NCBI GenBank assembly: GCA_016297495.1
Contig: JAEDGN010000038.1
Location: forward strand, 1 to 23,942
DNA: 23,942 bases
Source: Coprococcus sp.
Lineage (GTDB): Bacteria > Bacillota > Clostridia > Lachnospirales > Lachnospiraceae
Reading direction: 5' to 3'
Shown here in pieces: positions 13,305 through 22,076 of this stretch. The first letter of the stretch is position 1. Each line of letters starts with the position of its first letter. A model generated the notes under the pieces. That model was not told where the DNA came from. It was given only the letters and a program-made list of their open reading frames with translations, and ran no database searches. Both the position numbers and the translations under genes were made by a program.

Positions 13305-13772
13305 TTAAGTAACCTTTCCCTCAGAAAGTGCCGTTACAGCATCCACCATAGCCTGATAACCTGTACATCTGCAAATATTACCGGACAATCCACGGCGTAT
13401 TTCCGCCTCCGTAGGATGGGGAATTTTATCCAGCAGAGCAATTGTGGACATGATCATCCCCGGCGAACAGAACCCGCACTGTACGGCACCATAATCCACA
13501 AAAGCTTTCTGGACTCTGGCCAGTTCCGGATGTTTTTCCACCCCTTCAATGGTCATGATACAGCAATTTTCTGCCTGAACTGCCGGGAAAAGACAGCTGT
13601 TGACACTTTTTCCATTCACCAGTACCGTACAGGCACCACAGTCCCCTTCGCCGCAGCCTTCCTTCGTTCCTGTCAGATGTAAAACATCTCTTAAAATCAT
13701 CAGCAGTGTTGCATCCTCAGGAATATCCACTGTTACCGGTTCATCATTGATGACACAATGAAGTTTCGTCAT
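13305..13772 (-). CDS. Molybdenum hydroxylase [2Fe-2S] subunit, copy 2
   Basis: A 155-residue two-cluster Fe-S subunit. Cys40, 45, 48 and 60 (CGEGDCGAC...C) bind the first cluster and Cys99, 102, 134 and 136 (CGFC...CRC) the second. The frame opens at 13823, but GGGAGGTGA lies just before the ATG at 13772. That ATG overlaps the stop of the FAD gene as ATGA, a classic coupled start. It ends the transporter operon. Its catalytic partner is probably the large subunit at 19957-22038, since the other large subunit has its own FAD and Fe-S genes. No good terminator follows, so read-through into the guanine riboswitch leader is possible. Confidence 0.92.
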   Translation of the reverse strand: MTKLHCVINDEPVTVDIPEDATLLMILRDVLHLTGTKEGCGEGDCGACTVLVNGKSVNSCLFPAVQAENCCIMTIEGVEKHPELARVQKAFVDYGAVQCGFCSPGMIMSTIALLDKIPHPTEAEIRRGLSGNICRCTGYQAMVDAVTALSEGKVT

Positions 13773-14632
13773 GCTTCTGTCACCTCCCACAGATTTCTCA
13801 CCAGCTGCATGATTATATTGCAAGCTACAGTCCGGCGATAACTGGCTGTTGCCCTTATATCATCAATTGGTGTAATGTCTTCCTGCAGACATTCGCAGAC
13901 TTGTTCTTTGAGCTGCTGCCATTTCTCCTCTGTTTCCGGTATTTCTCTGCCTTTCAGCAGCTGCTCTGTACGGCAGGCTCGCAGTGCTGTCGGACCTGCA
14001 GATCCAACCGCAATAGCAATATCCGTAATCTTCTCTGCTTCTTTTTCCATATAAACAGCCACATTCACAATGGATATGGCCAGCGCATTCCTTTTTCCAA
14101 CCTTGCGAAAGCTGGTACTGCCTTTTTTCTCCGGAAAAATAATCTCCGTCAGAATCTCGTCAGAACGGATACCTGTCTTGCCCGGTCCTTTCATAAAGCC
14201 ATTGATCGGAACAATTCGTTTTCCCTCTGTTCCTATCAAGACAAGCTGTGCATCCAGGACCAGCATCACCGGGACTGTATCCGCAGCCGGTGATGCGGAC
14301 AGAATGTTTCCTCCAAGAGTTCCCCTGTTCCGGATCTGAGGGCCGCCGACCTCTGATGCTGCTTTGGCCAGAGCATCCATACAGCCGGTATTTTTGAATT
14401 TATTCTCTATGACATCAAATACCACAAGACTTCCTACATGCCACCCGTCTTCAGCATGAATGATATGTTTTAATTCATCCAGCTGATGCAGACTGACAAT
14501 ATCCAGGTCTGTATACTTGCCTTTTTGTCTGTCCACATATAGATTCGTTGCCCCTGCACAGGCGATTCTTCCTCCCTCTGCCAGCATCCGGCAGGCTTCT
14601 GCCGGCGTATGTGGAATCAGCATCTGTGACAT
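13769..14632 (-). CDS. Molybdenum hydroxylase FAD-binding subunit, copy 2
   Basis: A 287-residue flavoprotein subunit of the xanthine dehydrogenase family. RIACAGATNLYVDRQKGKY (about 22-40) and VGGPQIRNRGTLGGNILSAS (about 95-114) are the FAD-binding segments, followed by the C-terminal CODH-FAD domain. AAGGGGGA precedes the ATG. It shares the VGGPQIRN core with copy 1 but is otherwise divergent. It follows the unknown protein gene by 26 bp and overlaps the Fe-S gene by 4 bp. It belongs to the operon whose large subunit is about 5 kb upstream, beyond the transporter. Confidence 0.9.
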   Translation of the reverse strand: MSQMLIPHTPAEACRMLAEGGRIACAGATNLYVDRQKGKYTDLDIVSLHQLDELKHIIHAEDGWHVGSLVVFDVIENKFKNTGCMDALAKAASEVGGPQIRNRGTLGGNILSASPAADTVPVMLVLDAQLVLIGTEGKRIVPINGFMKGPGKTGIRSDEILTEIIFPEKKGSTSFRKVGKRNALAISIVNVAVYMEKEAEKITDIAIAVGSAGPTALRACRTEQLLKGREIPETEEKWQQLKEQVCECLQEDITPIDDIRATASYRRTVACNIIMQLVRNLWEVTEA

Positions 14633-14658
14633 TCCACTTCCCCCTTCTCTTCTGTATT

Positions 14659-15177
14659 TTACTCTTCCGGTTCTCCCTGATATTCCGTATCAAAATAACT
14701 GCTCAGATCATAGGTCACTGTATCGAATTTATCCAGATAACTGCCATCAAGAAAATCCTCAAAATCCCGGACATGATAAGTACCATCCTCGTAGACCAGT
14801 TTTACTTCATAGACCATCCCCGGAAGTCTCGCCGCCTGTGAATACCATGCAGTTCCCGTCATGAGATCATCCGCCATTTCAACCCTGTCGTAATTGATAA
14901 AAAGCGGTGTCAGATATGGATAGGATCTTTCCTTTTTAAAAGCCTCTGTAAAATCCTCTTCACTGATAGCCGACCGGTAATCGTTGGTCATCAGGACATA
15001 AACAGCCTCCGGATTTTCATACTCGTAGTTTATTGCCTCTGCATAGGCTCTGGCCACCCTGACAGCCTCTTCCTCCGAAGGTTCTGTTCTGGCAGCTGCT
15101 CTTTTGAAACTTACCAGCAGAGTAATTGCCGCCACAAAGATAATAACTGTCCCAGGCAGTATTTTTCTTTTATTCAT
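14659..15177 (-). CDS. Unknown membrane-anchored protein in the purine transporter operon
   Basis: I do not recognise this 172-residue protein. It has a Lys/Arg start and one hydrophobic helix (about 9-23, LPGTVIIFVAAITLLVSF) with no lipobox, so it is probably anchored with the remainder outside the cell. The soluble part (about 33-172) is acidic, starts with a helical segment (EEEAVRVARAYAEAINYEY) and continues with beta-rich aromatic sequence. That pattern would suit a small cone-shaped NTF2-like fold, but this is a guess. A GGAG sits 9 bases before the ATG. The gene starts 3 bp after the last permease and precedes the FAD subunit, so it is co-transcribed with purine uptake and oxidation genes. 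A role in uptake or in enzyme assembly is possible. Confidence 0.7.
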   Translation of the reverse strand: MNKRKILPGTVIIFVAAITLLVSFKRAAARTEPSEEEAVRVARAYAEAINYEYENPEAVYVLMTNDYRSAISEEDFTEAFKKERSYPYLTPLFINYDRVEMADDLMTGTAWYSQAARLPGMVYEVKLVYEDGTYHVRDFEDFLDGSYLDKFDTVTYDLSSYFDTEYQGEPEE

Positions 15178-15180
15178 AGA

Positions 15181-16125
15181 TTATCGCTCCATCCTTGAAT
15201 ACGGAATGGTATAGGCACTCGGAAATTCCGCTTTCTTCGATGCAACAATCAATGCTACAATCGTCATCACATATGGCAGCATCAGCAGCAGCTGATTGGC
15301 CAGATCAATCCCCATAGCCTGCAGACGCATCTGCAGCGCACTGGCAAAACCGAACAGCAATGCTCCCCACATGGCCTTTATCGGCATAAATCTGGCAAAA
15401 ATAACAACAGATACAGCAATAAATCCACGTCCGCTGATGATGGATTCTGTAAACAGATTCATATATGCCGTTGACATAAAAGCACCTGCTGCCCCTGCAT
15501 ACAGACCACCAATCAGGACCGCTGCATAACGGACACCGGCCACATGAATACCTTTAGAATCCGCTGCCCGGGGATGCTCACCCACAGCACGAATTTTTAA
15601 ACCAAAGGTCGTTTTTTCGAGGATGAACCATGTAACGATGACCATAATATAACTCAGATATACCAGAATATTATGCTGGAAAAATATCTGTCCTATAATC
15701 GGAATAGAAGACAATACAGGAATATTAACTGCTTTAAACGGCTCTACCTGCGGCGGCAGACTCTGGATGCCAAAAATGATACGATAGGCGTAAACCGCTG
15801 TGCCGGCACCAAGGATATTTAATGCAATTCCCGCGATAACCTGATTGGCACGCATAGTCACTGACAGCCATGCCATAATCAGACTCCACAGCATGCCAAA
15901 AAACATTCCGGACAAAAGACCGATCCAGAGATTGCCGCTCTTATAAGCAGCTGCGAAACCTGCCACTGCTCCGATGGTCATGGTTCCCTCCACTCCGAGA
16001 TTCAGAATACCTGCCCGCTGTGTATAGATCTGACCTAAGGCCGGAAGAAGAATGGGTGTTGCCAGGCGGATCGTCCCCGCCAGTAAACTAACTAAAAAAC
16101 TTACGGTAAAAATACTGCTAAGCAT
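15181..16125 (-). CDS. BMP-family nucleoside/purine ABC transporter permease (second)
   Basis: A 314-residue polytopic permease of the branched-chain/ribose type used with BMP lipoproteins (NupQ/YufQ-like). Typical stretches are QIYTQRAGILNLGVEGTMTIGA near residues 33-54 and FARFMPIKAMWGALLFGFASALQ near residue 250. With its partner it forms the membrane channel for nucleosides or purine bases. AAGGAG precedes the ATG. The gene overlaps the first permease by 8 bp. Confidence 0.88.
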   Translation of the reverse strand: MLSSIFTVSFLVSLLAGTIRLATPILLPALGQIYTQRAGILNLGVEGTMTIGAVAGFAAAYKSGNLWIGLLSGMFFGMLWSLIMAWLSVTMRANQVIAGIALNILGAGTAVYAYRIIFGIQSLPPQVEPFKAVNIPVLSSIPIIGQIFFQHNILVYLSYIMVIVTWFILEKTTFGLKIRAVGEHPRAADSKGIHVAGVRYAAVLIGGLYAGAAGAFMSTAYMNLFTESIISGRGFIAVSVVIFARFMPIKAMWGALLFGFASALQMRLQAMGIDLANQLLLMLPYVMTIVALIVASKKAEFPSAYTIPYSRMER

Positions 16126-17176
16126 CTTTTTTCTCCTTCCTCAGCAATTTCTGCGGCCATCCAAAATGTATAGCCGTCCTTGCAATAACAAATACAATAA
16201 CAAGCCCCTGAATAATATCAACAATAGAATATGGTACTTCTGTCATACGCTGCATAGTAGCTCCTCCCACAAGCAGCACAGAGAAAAAGAAAGAAGCAAT
16301 CACAATTCCCAGCGGATTTAATCCGCCAAGTAAAGCAATGATTGTTGCAATATCTCCGTAACCACTTGACAATCCCTCCAGCAGTCTGTACTGAACACCA
16401 TAAACTTCATTCCATCCGGCCAGACCATTGATAGCGCCGGACAGCACCATTGCCGCAATGACAGTTCTCTTCACATTGACACCGGAATAAGTGGCAATCT
16501 TATCACCCTGACCAATCAGATCAATTTTTACACCAAGTTTTGTTCTCCAGAAGAAAAACATGAATACGATAACAACAATGGCAACAAATATACCTGCATG
16601 AATACGCATCTGACCGGAGAACAAAGGCAGATGATAAGTATCCGGCAATATTTTAGACTGCGGGAATCCGCCTCCGTCAGGATCCATCATCGGACCATAA
16701 ACGAGAAAAGCCAGCAGATAGGTTGCAATATAATTCAGCATCAGTGTTGTGATAACCTCATTGGCATTGAACCGGTTCTTCAGCCATGCTGCCAGTCCGC
16801 ACCAGAGACCGCCGCCGACAGCTGCCAGAAGCATGGATAAAGGAATCAGAATGACTGCCGGAAGTCCCAGATAAATACCCGGCAGAATAGCCAGTATGGC
16901 ACCAATAGTCAGCTGCCCGTTTGCACCGATATTCCACAGCTGTGCCTTATATGCAATAGACACACCTAAAGCCATCATCGACAGCGGAATCATCTTAACA
17001 AATACTTCGGAAATCCTCGCCTTTGAACCAAACGCGCCACGGAAAAGAGTCGTATAAGCTTCCACCGGATCATTGCCGGACACCTTTACCAGAATTGCAC
17101 CCACAAGCAGCGCCAGTACTATGGTCAATACTGCAATCACGAACTGTTTGATACTGTTGACTATTTTTCTGTTCAT
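16118..17176 (-). CDS. BMP-family nucleoside/purine ABC transporter permease (first)
   Basis: A 352-residue membrane protein of the NupP/YufP type. The N-terminus has one hydrophobic helix (about 12-32), followed by MIPLSMMALGVSIAYKAQLWNIGANGQL, a conserved coupling region. VITTLMLNYIATYLLAFLVYGPM and further helices follow. AGGAGGTG precedes the ATG, and the start overlaps the ATPase stop as ATGA, so the two are translationally coupled. It is the larger of the two permeases, as usual for this transporter class. Confidence 0.88.
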   Translation of the reverse strand: MNRKIVNSIKQFVIAVLTIVLALLVGAILVKVSGNDPVEAYTTLFRGAFGSKARISEVFVKMIPLSMMALGVSIAYKAQLWNIGANGQLTIGAILAILPGIYLGLPAVILIPLSMLLAAVGGGLWCGLAAWLKNRFNANEVITTLMLNYIATYLLAFLVYGPMMDPDGGGFPQSKILPDTYHLPLFSGQMRIHAGIFVAIVVIVFMFFFWRTKLGVKIDLIGQGDKIATYSGVNVKRTVIAAMVLSGAINGLAGWNEVYGVQYRLLEGLSSGYGDIATIIALLGGLNPLGIVIASFFFSVLLVGGATMQRMTEVPYSIVDIIQGLVIVFVIARTAIHFGWPQKLLRKEKKDA

Positions 17177-18696
17177 GCCTGCACCTCCTGTTTCTTACCC
17201 ATCATCAGCATACCGATGGATGCCGTATCAGCCCCCGCCGGCAAAATTCCCATAATCCTGCCGCCGTAGATAACAGCAATCCTGTCAGACAGCTGAAGAA
17301 TCTCCTCCAGATCCGCTGACACAAGGAGCACCGCTGCCCCATCATTACGTGCATCCAGTATCTTCTGACGCACATATTCAGATGCACCGATATCAAGACC
17401 TCTTGTCGGCTGATTGGCTATTACAACTTCCGGATGATCATCCAGTTCTCTGGCAAGAATCACCTTCTGCTGATTACCTCCGGAAAGTGCCCTTGCAGCT
17501 TCATCTCCTGATATGGCTTTAATTTGATATTCTTTCTGTGACTTTTCCCAATATTCATCAATCGCTTTCTGATTCAGAAGACCATGCTTTGAAAAAGGTG
17601 CTTTATGGAATTTTTTAATAATCAGATTTTTTTTGAGACTCCAGTTAAGCGCCAGACCCGTTGTATGTCTGTCTTCAGGGATATGGGCAATTCCCTGATT
17701 AATATAGAACACAGGCGGTTTATTAATGACATCCTCCCCTTTTAATAAAAGCTGTCCCCCATCAGCCTGCCTGAGTCCCGTCAGCACCTCACACAACTCT
17801 TTCTGTCCGTTGCCATCCACACCTGCCAGTCCCAGGATCTCTCCTTCACGGACAGTCAGGCTGAAATCAGTCAGCGCCGGAAGTCCTTTATCATTGCTTG
17901 CCGACAATCCTTTCATCTCAAACTTGACAGCTCCCGGATCCTTTTTTTCTTTATCAAAATCAAACAGAACATCTCGTCCAACCATCATTCTGGTCAGTTC
18001 TTCTTTTGTCGTATGTTCATCCACAACCTTTGAACCGATCAGCTTGCCGTCCCTGAGGACAGTCACTTCATCAACGATAGAAATAATCTCTTCCAGTTTG
18101 TGGGTAATCAGGATGATGGACTTGCCTTCCTCCCGCATATGCCGAAGCATATCAAAAAGCACATTGGCTTCCTGCGGAGTCAGTACCGCCGTCGGTTCAT
18201 CCAGTATCAGAATATCCGCTCCCTGATAAATAGCTGTAAGTATCTCCACTCTCTGCTGCTCACCCACAGATAACTGCCAGATTTTGGAATAAGGATCAAT
18301 ATCCATTTTATATTTATCTGCCAGCTCTTTCAGCTCTGCAGCCGTCTGTTTCGTATCAAGCAGAATCCCCCGTCTTGATTTTCTTCCAAGCATAATATTC
18401 TCCACAACGGTCATTGGTCTTGCCAGCATAAAATGCTGATGGACCATTCCGATACCGAGAGAAATTGCTTTTATCGGTGATGAAATCTCCTGTTTTATGC
18501 CATTAATAAATATATCTCCTGCCTCCTGCTGATATAAACCATACAGGATATTCATAAGCGTCGTCTTACCGGCACCATTCTCCCCCAACAGGCCATGAAT
18601 CGATCCGCTCCTCAAATTAAAATCAACGCTGTCATTCGCTTTGACACCGTTAAATATTTTTGTAATTCCCTGCATACTGACTGCCAGATTGTCCAT
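17173..18696 (-). CDS. BMP-family nucleoside/purine ABC transporter, double ATPase
   Basis: A 507-residue protein with two fused ABC domains, as in NupO/YufO and RbsA. Domain 1 has Walker A GENGAGKTT (about 38-46), signature LSVGEQQR and Walker B ILILDEPTAVLTP. Domain 2 (from about 260) has a degenerate Walker A, GVDGNGQKE, signature LSGGNQQK and IANQPTRGLD, where Gln replaces the catalytic Glu. This asymmetry is normal in the family: one site is catalytic. The frame opens at a TTG (18702), but AGGAGG is 8 bases before the ATG at 18696. A 144-bp hairpin-rich gap separates it from the binding-protein gene. Confidence 0.92.
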   Translation of the reverse strand: MDNLAVSMQGITKIFNGVKANDSVDFNLRSGSIHGLLGENGAGKTTLMNILYGLYQQEAGDIFINGIKQEISSPIKAISLGIGMVHQHFMLARPMTVVENIMLGRKSRRGILLDTKQTAAELKELADKYKMDIDPYSKIWQLSVGEQQRVEILTAIYQGADILILDEPTAVLTPQEANVLFDMLRHMREEGKSIILITHKLEEIISIVDEVTVLRDGKLIGSKVVDEHTTKEELTRMMVGRDVLFDFDKEKKDPGAVKFEMKGLSASNDKGLPALTDFSLTVREGEILGLAGVDGNGQKELCEVLTGLRQADGGQLLLKGEDVINKPPVFYINQGIAHIPEDRHTTGLALNWSLKKNLIIKKFHKAPFSKHGLLNQKAIDEYWEKSQKEYQIKAISGDEAARALSGGNQQKVILARELDDHPEVVIANQPTRGLDIGASEYVRQKILDARNDGAAVLLVSADLEEILQLSDRIAVIYGGRIMGILPAGADTASIGMLMMGKKQEVQA

Positions 18697-18733
18697 ATAC
18701 AAATCCTCCTGTTTTTCATACGATTATGTCATG

Positions 18734-18821
18734 CCGGTTTTGGATGAAAGAACCGGTACACAGACGGCCGCTCCCGGCAGCCGTCCTGCATACCGGACTG
18801 TGACAGACCTTGCGGCCTGTC
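18734..18821 (-). other. Three hairpins between binding-protein and ATPase genes
   Basis: The hairpins are CCGGTT/AACCGG (18734-18756), GACGGC/GCCGTC (18763-18785) and an 8-bp stem closed by a GCAA tetraloop (18802-18821, minus strand GACAGGCC-GCAA-GGTCTGTC). None is followed by a T-run. Such elements often protect the upstream message, so the lipoprotein is probably made in excess over the rest of the transporter. Confidence 0.6.
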
Positions 18822-18840
18822 AGCAGTCATCTATTACTTC

Positions 18841-19935
18841 CTACTGGAGATCCTCCGGCAGATAATCCTTGATTTCACCGGACTGCAGTTTTGCCCATGT
18901 GTCTGCAATGACAGCCTTGTCCTCATCTGTCAGCCATCCTTTTGTATCGTTAATTTCAGAATAAGCTAAACCGTTATTCTCTGCATTGATCCAGTAAAAT
19001 CTGTCTTCTTCTGCTCTGCCTGTAAACTTACCGTTGATGATATCATCAAAGATCTGTGCGATAACAGCATCCCACTGGTAACAAACACCTGACAGTACAT
19101 TGTTTTCTGCAAGTGTCTTCTGATCTGCAACGTTACCCAGACAGTACATATCCTTTTCTGCAGCAGCCTGAACAACACCAAGACCAATACCATCGCCTGA
19201 ATGCCAGATTACATCTACACCTGCATCATACATACCAATGGCAGCTTCCTTTGCACCGGCTGTATCAGTCCAGTCACCTGTGTAAACTTCCTGAATCTCA
19301 ATATCCGGGTTAATGGATTTGGCACCTGCCTTGAATCCCTCATGACCACGTTTGATCTCAGATGCATCTGCTCCGCCGATCACACCAATCTTATTGGACT
19401 GTGTAGCCAGAGCTGCAATAACACCCATCTCATAACCGCCAGCCTCAAGTGCCACATCATAAATAGCTGTATTATCCAGTGATTTATATCCGGTACCAAG
19501 GATAAAATATGTATCCGGGTACTGAGCACCCACTTTAACAATTGGCTCCATAAACTGGAATCCATGACCGAAGATTACATCATATCCCTGATCTGCAAAA
19601 TCCATCAGTGCAGGCTCAATATCTGCAACTTCATAAACATTTTCAGTTACCTTCAGATCAATCTTGTCCGGATTGGCATCTGCATACTTCATCATACCTT
19701 CATACATGGCCTGATTGAAAGATACATCATCTTTCTTACCCGGCAGGATCAGAGCAACTTTCAGTTTCTCTCCTGCTTCTGCCGTACCTTCAGTCTCTGC
19801 TTCAGCCTGTGTTTCTGCCGCGGATTCGCCGGCAGGAGCTGCCGTTTCTTTTGAGGAGTTTCCACATCCTGCAAATGAACCGACAACCATCGTCATCATG
19901 AGCAGCGCTGCTACCCATTTGATTCCTTTTTTCAT
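18841..19935 (-). CDS. BMP-family nucleoside/purine-binding lipoprotein
   Basis: A 364-residue extracytoplasmic binding protein. The signal peptide ends in the lipobox FAGC with lipidated Cys24. An Ala/Glu/Thr-rich linker (about 30-56) follows. The BMP domain has KVALILPGKKDDVSFNQAMY, then VIFGHGFQFM and IGVIGGADASEIKRGHEGF. The family (PnrA, NupN, TmpC) binds nucleosides or purines. GDGIGLGVVQAA and the adjacent WHSG form part of the ligand cleft. It starts 21 bp after a molybdenum hydroxylase large subunit gene, in one operon. Together with the deaminases, this points to purine nucleosides or bases as the cargo. Confidence 0.92.
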   Translation of the reverse strand: MKKGIKWVAALLMMTMVVGSFAGCGNSSKETAAPAGESAAETQAEAETEGTAEAGEKLKVALILPGKKDDVSFNQAMYEGMMKYADANPDKIDLKVTENVYEVADIEPALMDFADQGYDVIFGHGFQFMEPIVKVGAQYPDTYFILGTGYKSLDNTAIYDVALEAGGYEMGVIAALATQSNKIGVIGGADASEIKRGHEGFKAGAKSINPDIEIQEVYTGDWTDTAGAKEAAIGMYDAGVDVIWHSGDGIGLGVVQAAAEKDMYCLGNVADQKTLAENNVLSGVCYQWDAVIAQIFDDIINGKFTGRAEEDRFYWINAENNGLAYSEINDTKGWLTDEDKAVIADTWAKLQSGEIKDYLPEDLQ

Positions 19936-19956
19936 TTCCTTTTCCTCCTTTGACTA

Positions 19957-22038
19957 TTACATTAAGCCATTTAATATAGTTTCTATATCGAAAGGCAGCT
20001 TATTCAGCCGTCCTTTTGATACCTCATTGATTGCCGCACCAATAGCCGGTGCGATAGATACGGTGGAAACCTCCGCCGCTCCTTTAACACCCATGGGACC
20101 TGACGGCTCATAGCCGTCCACATGAAGACTGGTAATCTGCGGCAGATCCATGGCTGTCGGCATCAGATAGGTGGACATACTGTCATTCAAAAGCCGTCCA
20201 TCCCTGAACTGGCAGTTTTCCCCGAACGCATAGCCTGCAGACATGGCCACACCGCCCTGTATCTGCCCTGCCATAGACAATGGATTAATAATTCTTCCTG
20301 CTTCTGTGGCCGCCACAATATCCAGAAGTGTTACCTGACCTGTAACCGGATCCACACGCAGCTTCACCGCCTGAGCGATAAATGTATACATGGCATGGGG
20401 AAAGCCCGCAATAGGGAAAGACTCCTCGCTTTCAGGGAAATCCGCTTCTCCCATCCCCTTTTCACCCTTTTTAAATCTGTTAATGGCATCCAGCATGGCA
20501 TTGCCGCCGATAAAGGTCGATCTGGAACCGGCTGTTGATCCACAGTCAGGTGTGGTATCCGTATCTGCCATGATAAGAGTCACATTGTTAAAATCTGTAT
20601 CCAGTTCTTCAGCTGCCATGGCCTGCAGTGCTGTACGGCTTCCCTGGCCTATATCCACCAGCCCGAGATAAATCGTATAATGTCCATCCTTTTCCTCTAT
20701 CCGTGCCCGTGCTTTATCAGGAATATTTTTGCCGAGACCGCAGCTGAGATGACCGCCTGCAATACCATAACCCACATAGGGATCTTTATTATTTTTTCTC
20801 TCCTGCCATAATTCAGACTGCTCAATCAGCTTCAATGCACCCTTAAAATCTACATAATGCCGCATTTTCTGTCCAATGCCACCTGAATCTCCCTGTTCGA
20901 TACCATTCATATAGCGGATCTCCAGAGGATCCAGTTTCAGTTCGCGCGCCGCACGGCTGATGAGCATCTCTGTGGCAAAAGCTCCCTGCGGTGCTCCAAA
21001 TCCTCTCATGGCATGGGCCACCGGTTTATTGGTATAACAAAGATGACTGTCTATTTTCACATTCGGAATATTGTAAGGACCTGCAAAATGTTCCGAAAAA
21101 AGGCTCAGTACAGCGGGTCCAAGACCGCCATAAGCACCGGTATCCAGATATCCGCTGCCTTCAAATGCCACGATCTTCCCGTCTTTTTTGAAGCCCATTT
21201 TTACATGCATATATACTGCATGCCGCTTATACGTTGTTGCCAGGGATTCCTGGCGGGTAAAAACCAGTTTACATGGTCTTTTGGTCTTCCAGGCAGCCAG
21301 CGCCGGATAAAGCTGTGCTGTATTGCCGTCCTTGCCTCCGAATCCGCCGCCAACTGTGGCGGCCTGAATATGTACCTGTGATTCATCCAGTCCCGTTATG
21401 TCGCAGACCATCCTCAGATCATGAAAGACATTCTGAGTGGACGTATAGACCAGCAGCCGGCCTTCATCATCGATTTTTGCCAGACAGGCTTCCGGTTCCA
21501 TATAGCCATGATCCTGCACAGGTGTATAAAAATCATCCTCCACAATCAGATCACTGCCTGCAAAGCCCTCAGCCACATTCCCTTTTTCATTCTCGAAATG
21601 AATCACATCATTATCCGTATGCTCATGCACCCGGATACATCCGGAACGTGCTGCCATGAGAGCATCTGTTACAACAGTCAGCGGTTCATATTCCACGCTG
21701 ACTGTTGCCGCAGCTGACTTTGCTTCCTCCGGAGTCTCTGCCGCCACAACAGCAACCGGTTCCCCCATGAACCGCACCTTATCCTCCGCCAGCAGCGGCT
21801 GATCCGGCAGTATATCCTGCACGTTATTTTTTACAATATCTTTGCAGGTCCAGACCCATTCAGGATGGGGAACCTGCGATGTATCCACCGAAAGGATACG
21901 GGCATGGGCATAAGGAGAGCGTACCAGTGCGATATAAAGCATATTGTCTTCATAATAGTCAGCAGCATATTTTGCCCGGCCTGTGGCTTTATCCATGCCT
22001 TCCACACGGCCTCTTCCCGTTCCTGCATAATTCTTCAT
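19957..22038 (-). CDS. Molybdenum hydroxylase large (molybdopterin) subunit, copy 2
   Basis: A 693-residue xanthine dehydrogenase-type catalytic subunit. Cofactor motifs are TSTQNVFH (Gln202), GGGFGGKD (230-237), AMRGFGAPQGAFATE and VDIGQGSRT. The active-site base is Glu656 in GVKGAAEVSTVSIAPAI. It is about 70 residues shorter than copy 1 and has the more canonical motifs. AGGAGG lies 6 bases before the ATG. It sits 38 bp after adenine deaminase, so hypoxanthine is an attractive substrate. Its FAD and Fe-S partners are not adjacent: the nearest free set is at 13305-14632, on the other side of the transporter in the same operon. Confidence 0.9.
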   Translation of the reverse strand: MKNYAGTGRGRVEGMDKATGRAKYAADYYEDNMLYIALVRSPYAHARILSVDTSQVPHPEWVWTCKDIVKNNVQDILPDQPLLAEDKVRFMGEPVAVVAAETPEEAKSAAATVSVEYEPLTVVTDALMAARSGCIRVHEHTDNDVIHFENEKGNVAEGFAGSDLIVEDDFYTPVQDHGYMEPEACLAKIDDEGRLLVYTSTQNVFHDLRMVCDITGLDESQVHIQAATVGGGFGGKDGNTAQLYPALAAWKTKRPCKLVFTRQESLATTYKRHAVYMHVKMGFKKDGKIVAFEGSGYLDTGAYGGLGPAVLSLFSEHFAGPYNIPNVKIDSHLCYTNKPVAHAMRGFGAPQGAFATEMLISRAARELKLDPLEIRYMNGIEQGDSGGIGQKMRHYVDFKGALKLIEQSELWQERKNNKDPYVGYGIAGGHLSCGLGKNIPDKARARIEEKDGHYTIYLGLVDIGQGSRTALQAMAAEELDTDFNNVTLIMADTDTTPDCGSTAGSRSTFIGGNAMLDAINRFKKGEKGMGEADFPESEESFPIAGFPHAMYTFIAQAVKLRVDPVTGQVTLLDIVAATEAGRIINPLSMAGQIQGGVAMSAGYAFGENCQFRDGRLLNDSMSTYLMPTAMDLPQITSLHVDGYEPSGPMGVKGAAEVSTVSIAPAIGAAINEVSKGRLNKLPFDIETILNGLM

Positions 22039-22076
22039 TCTCTCATCCTCCTCTTATCCCCGGATTATGAGCTGTG

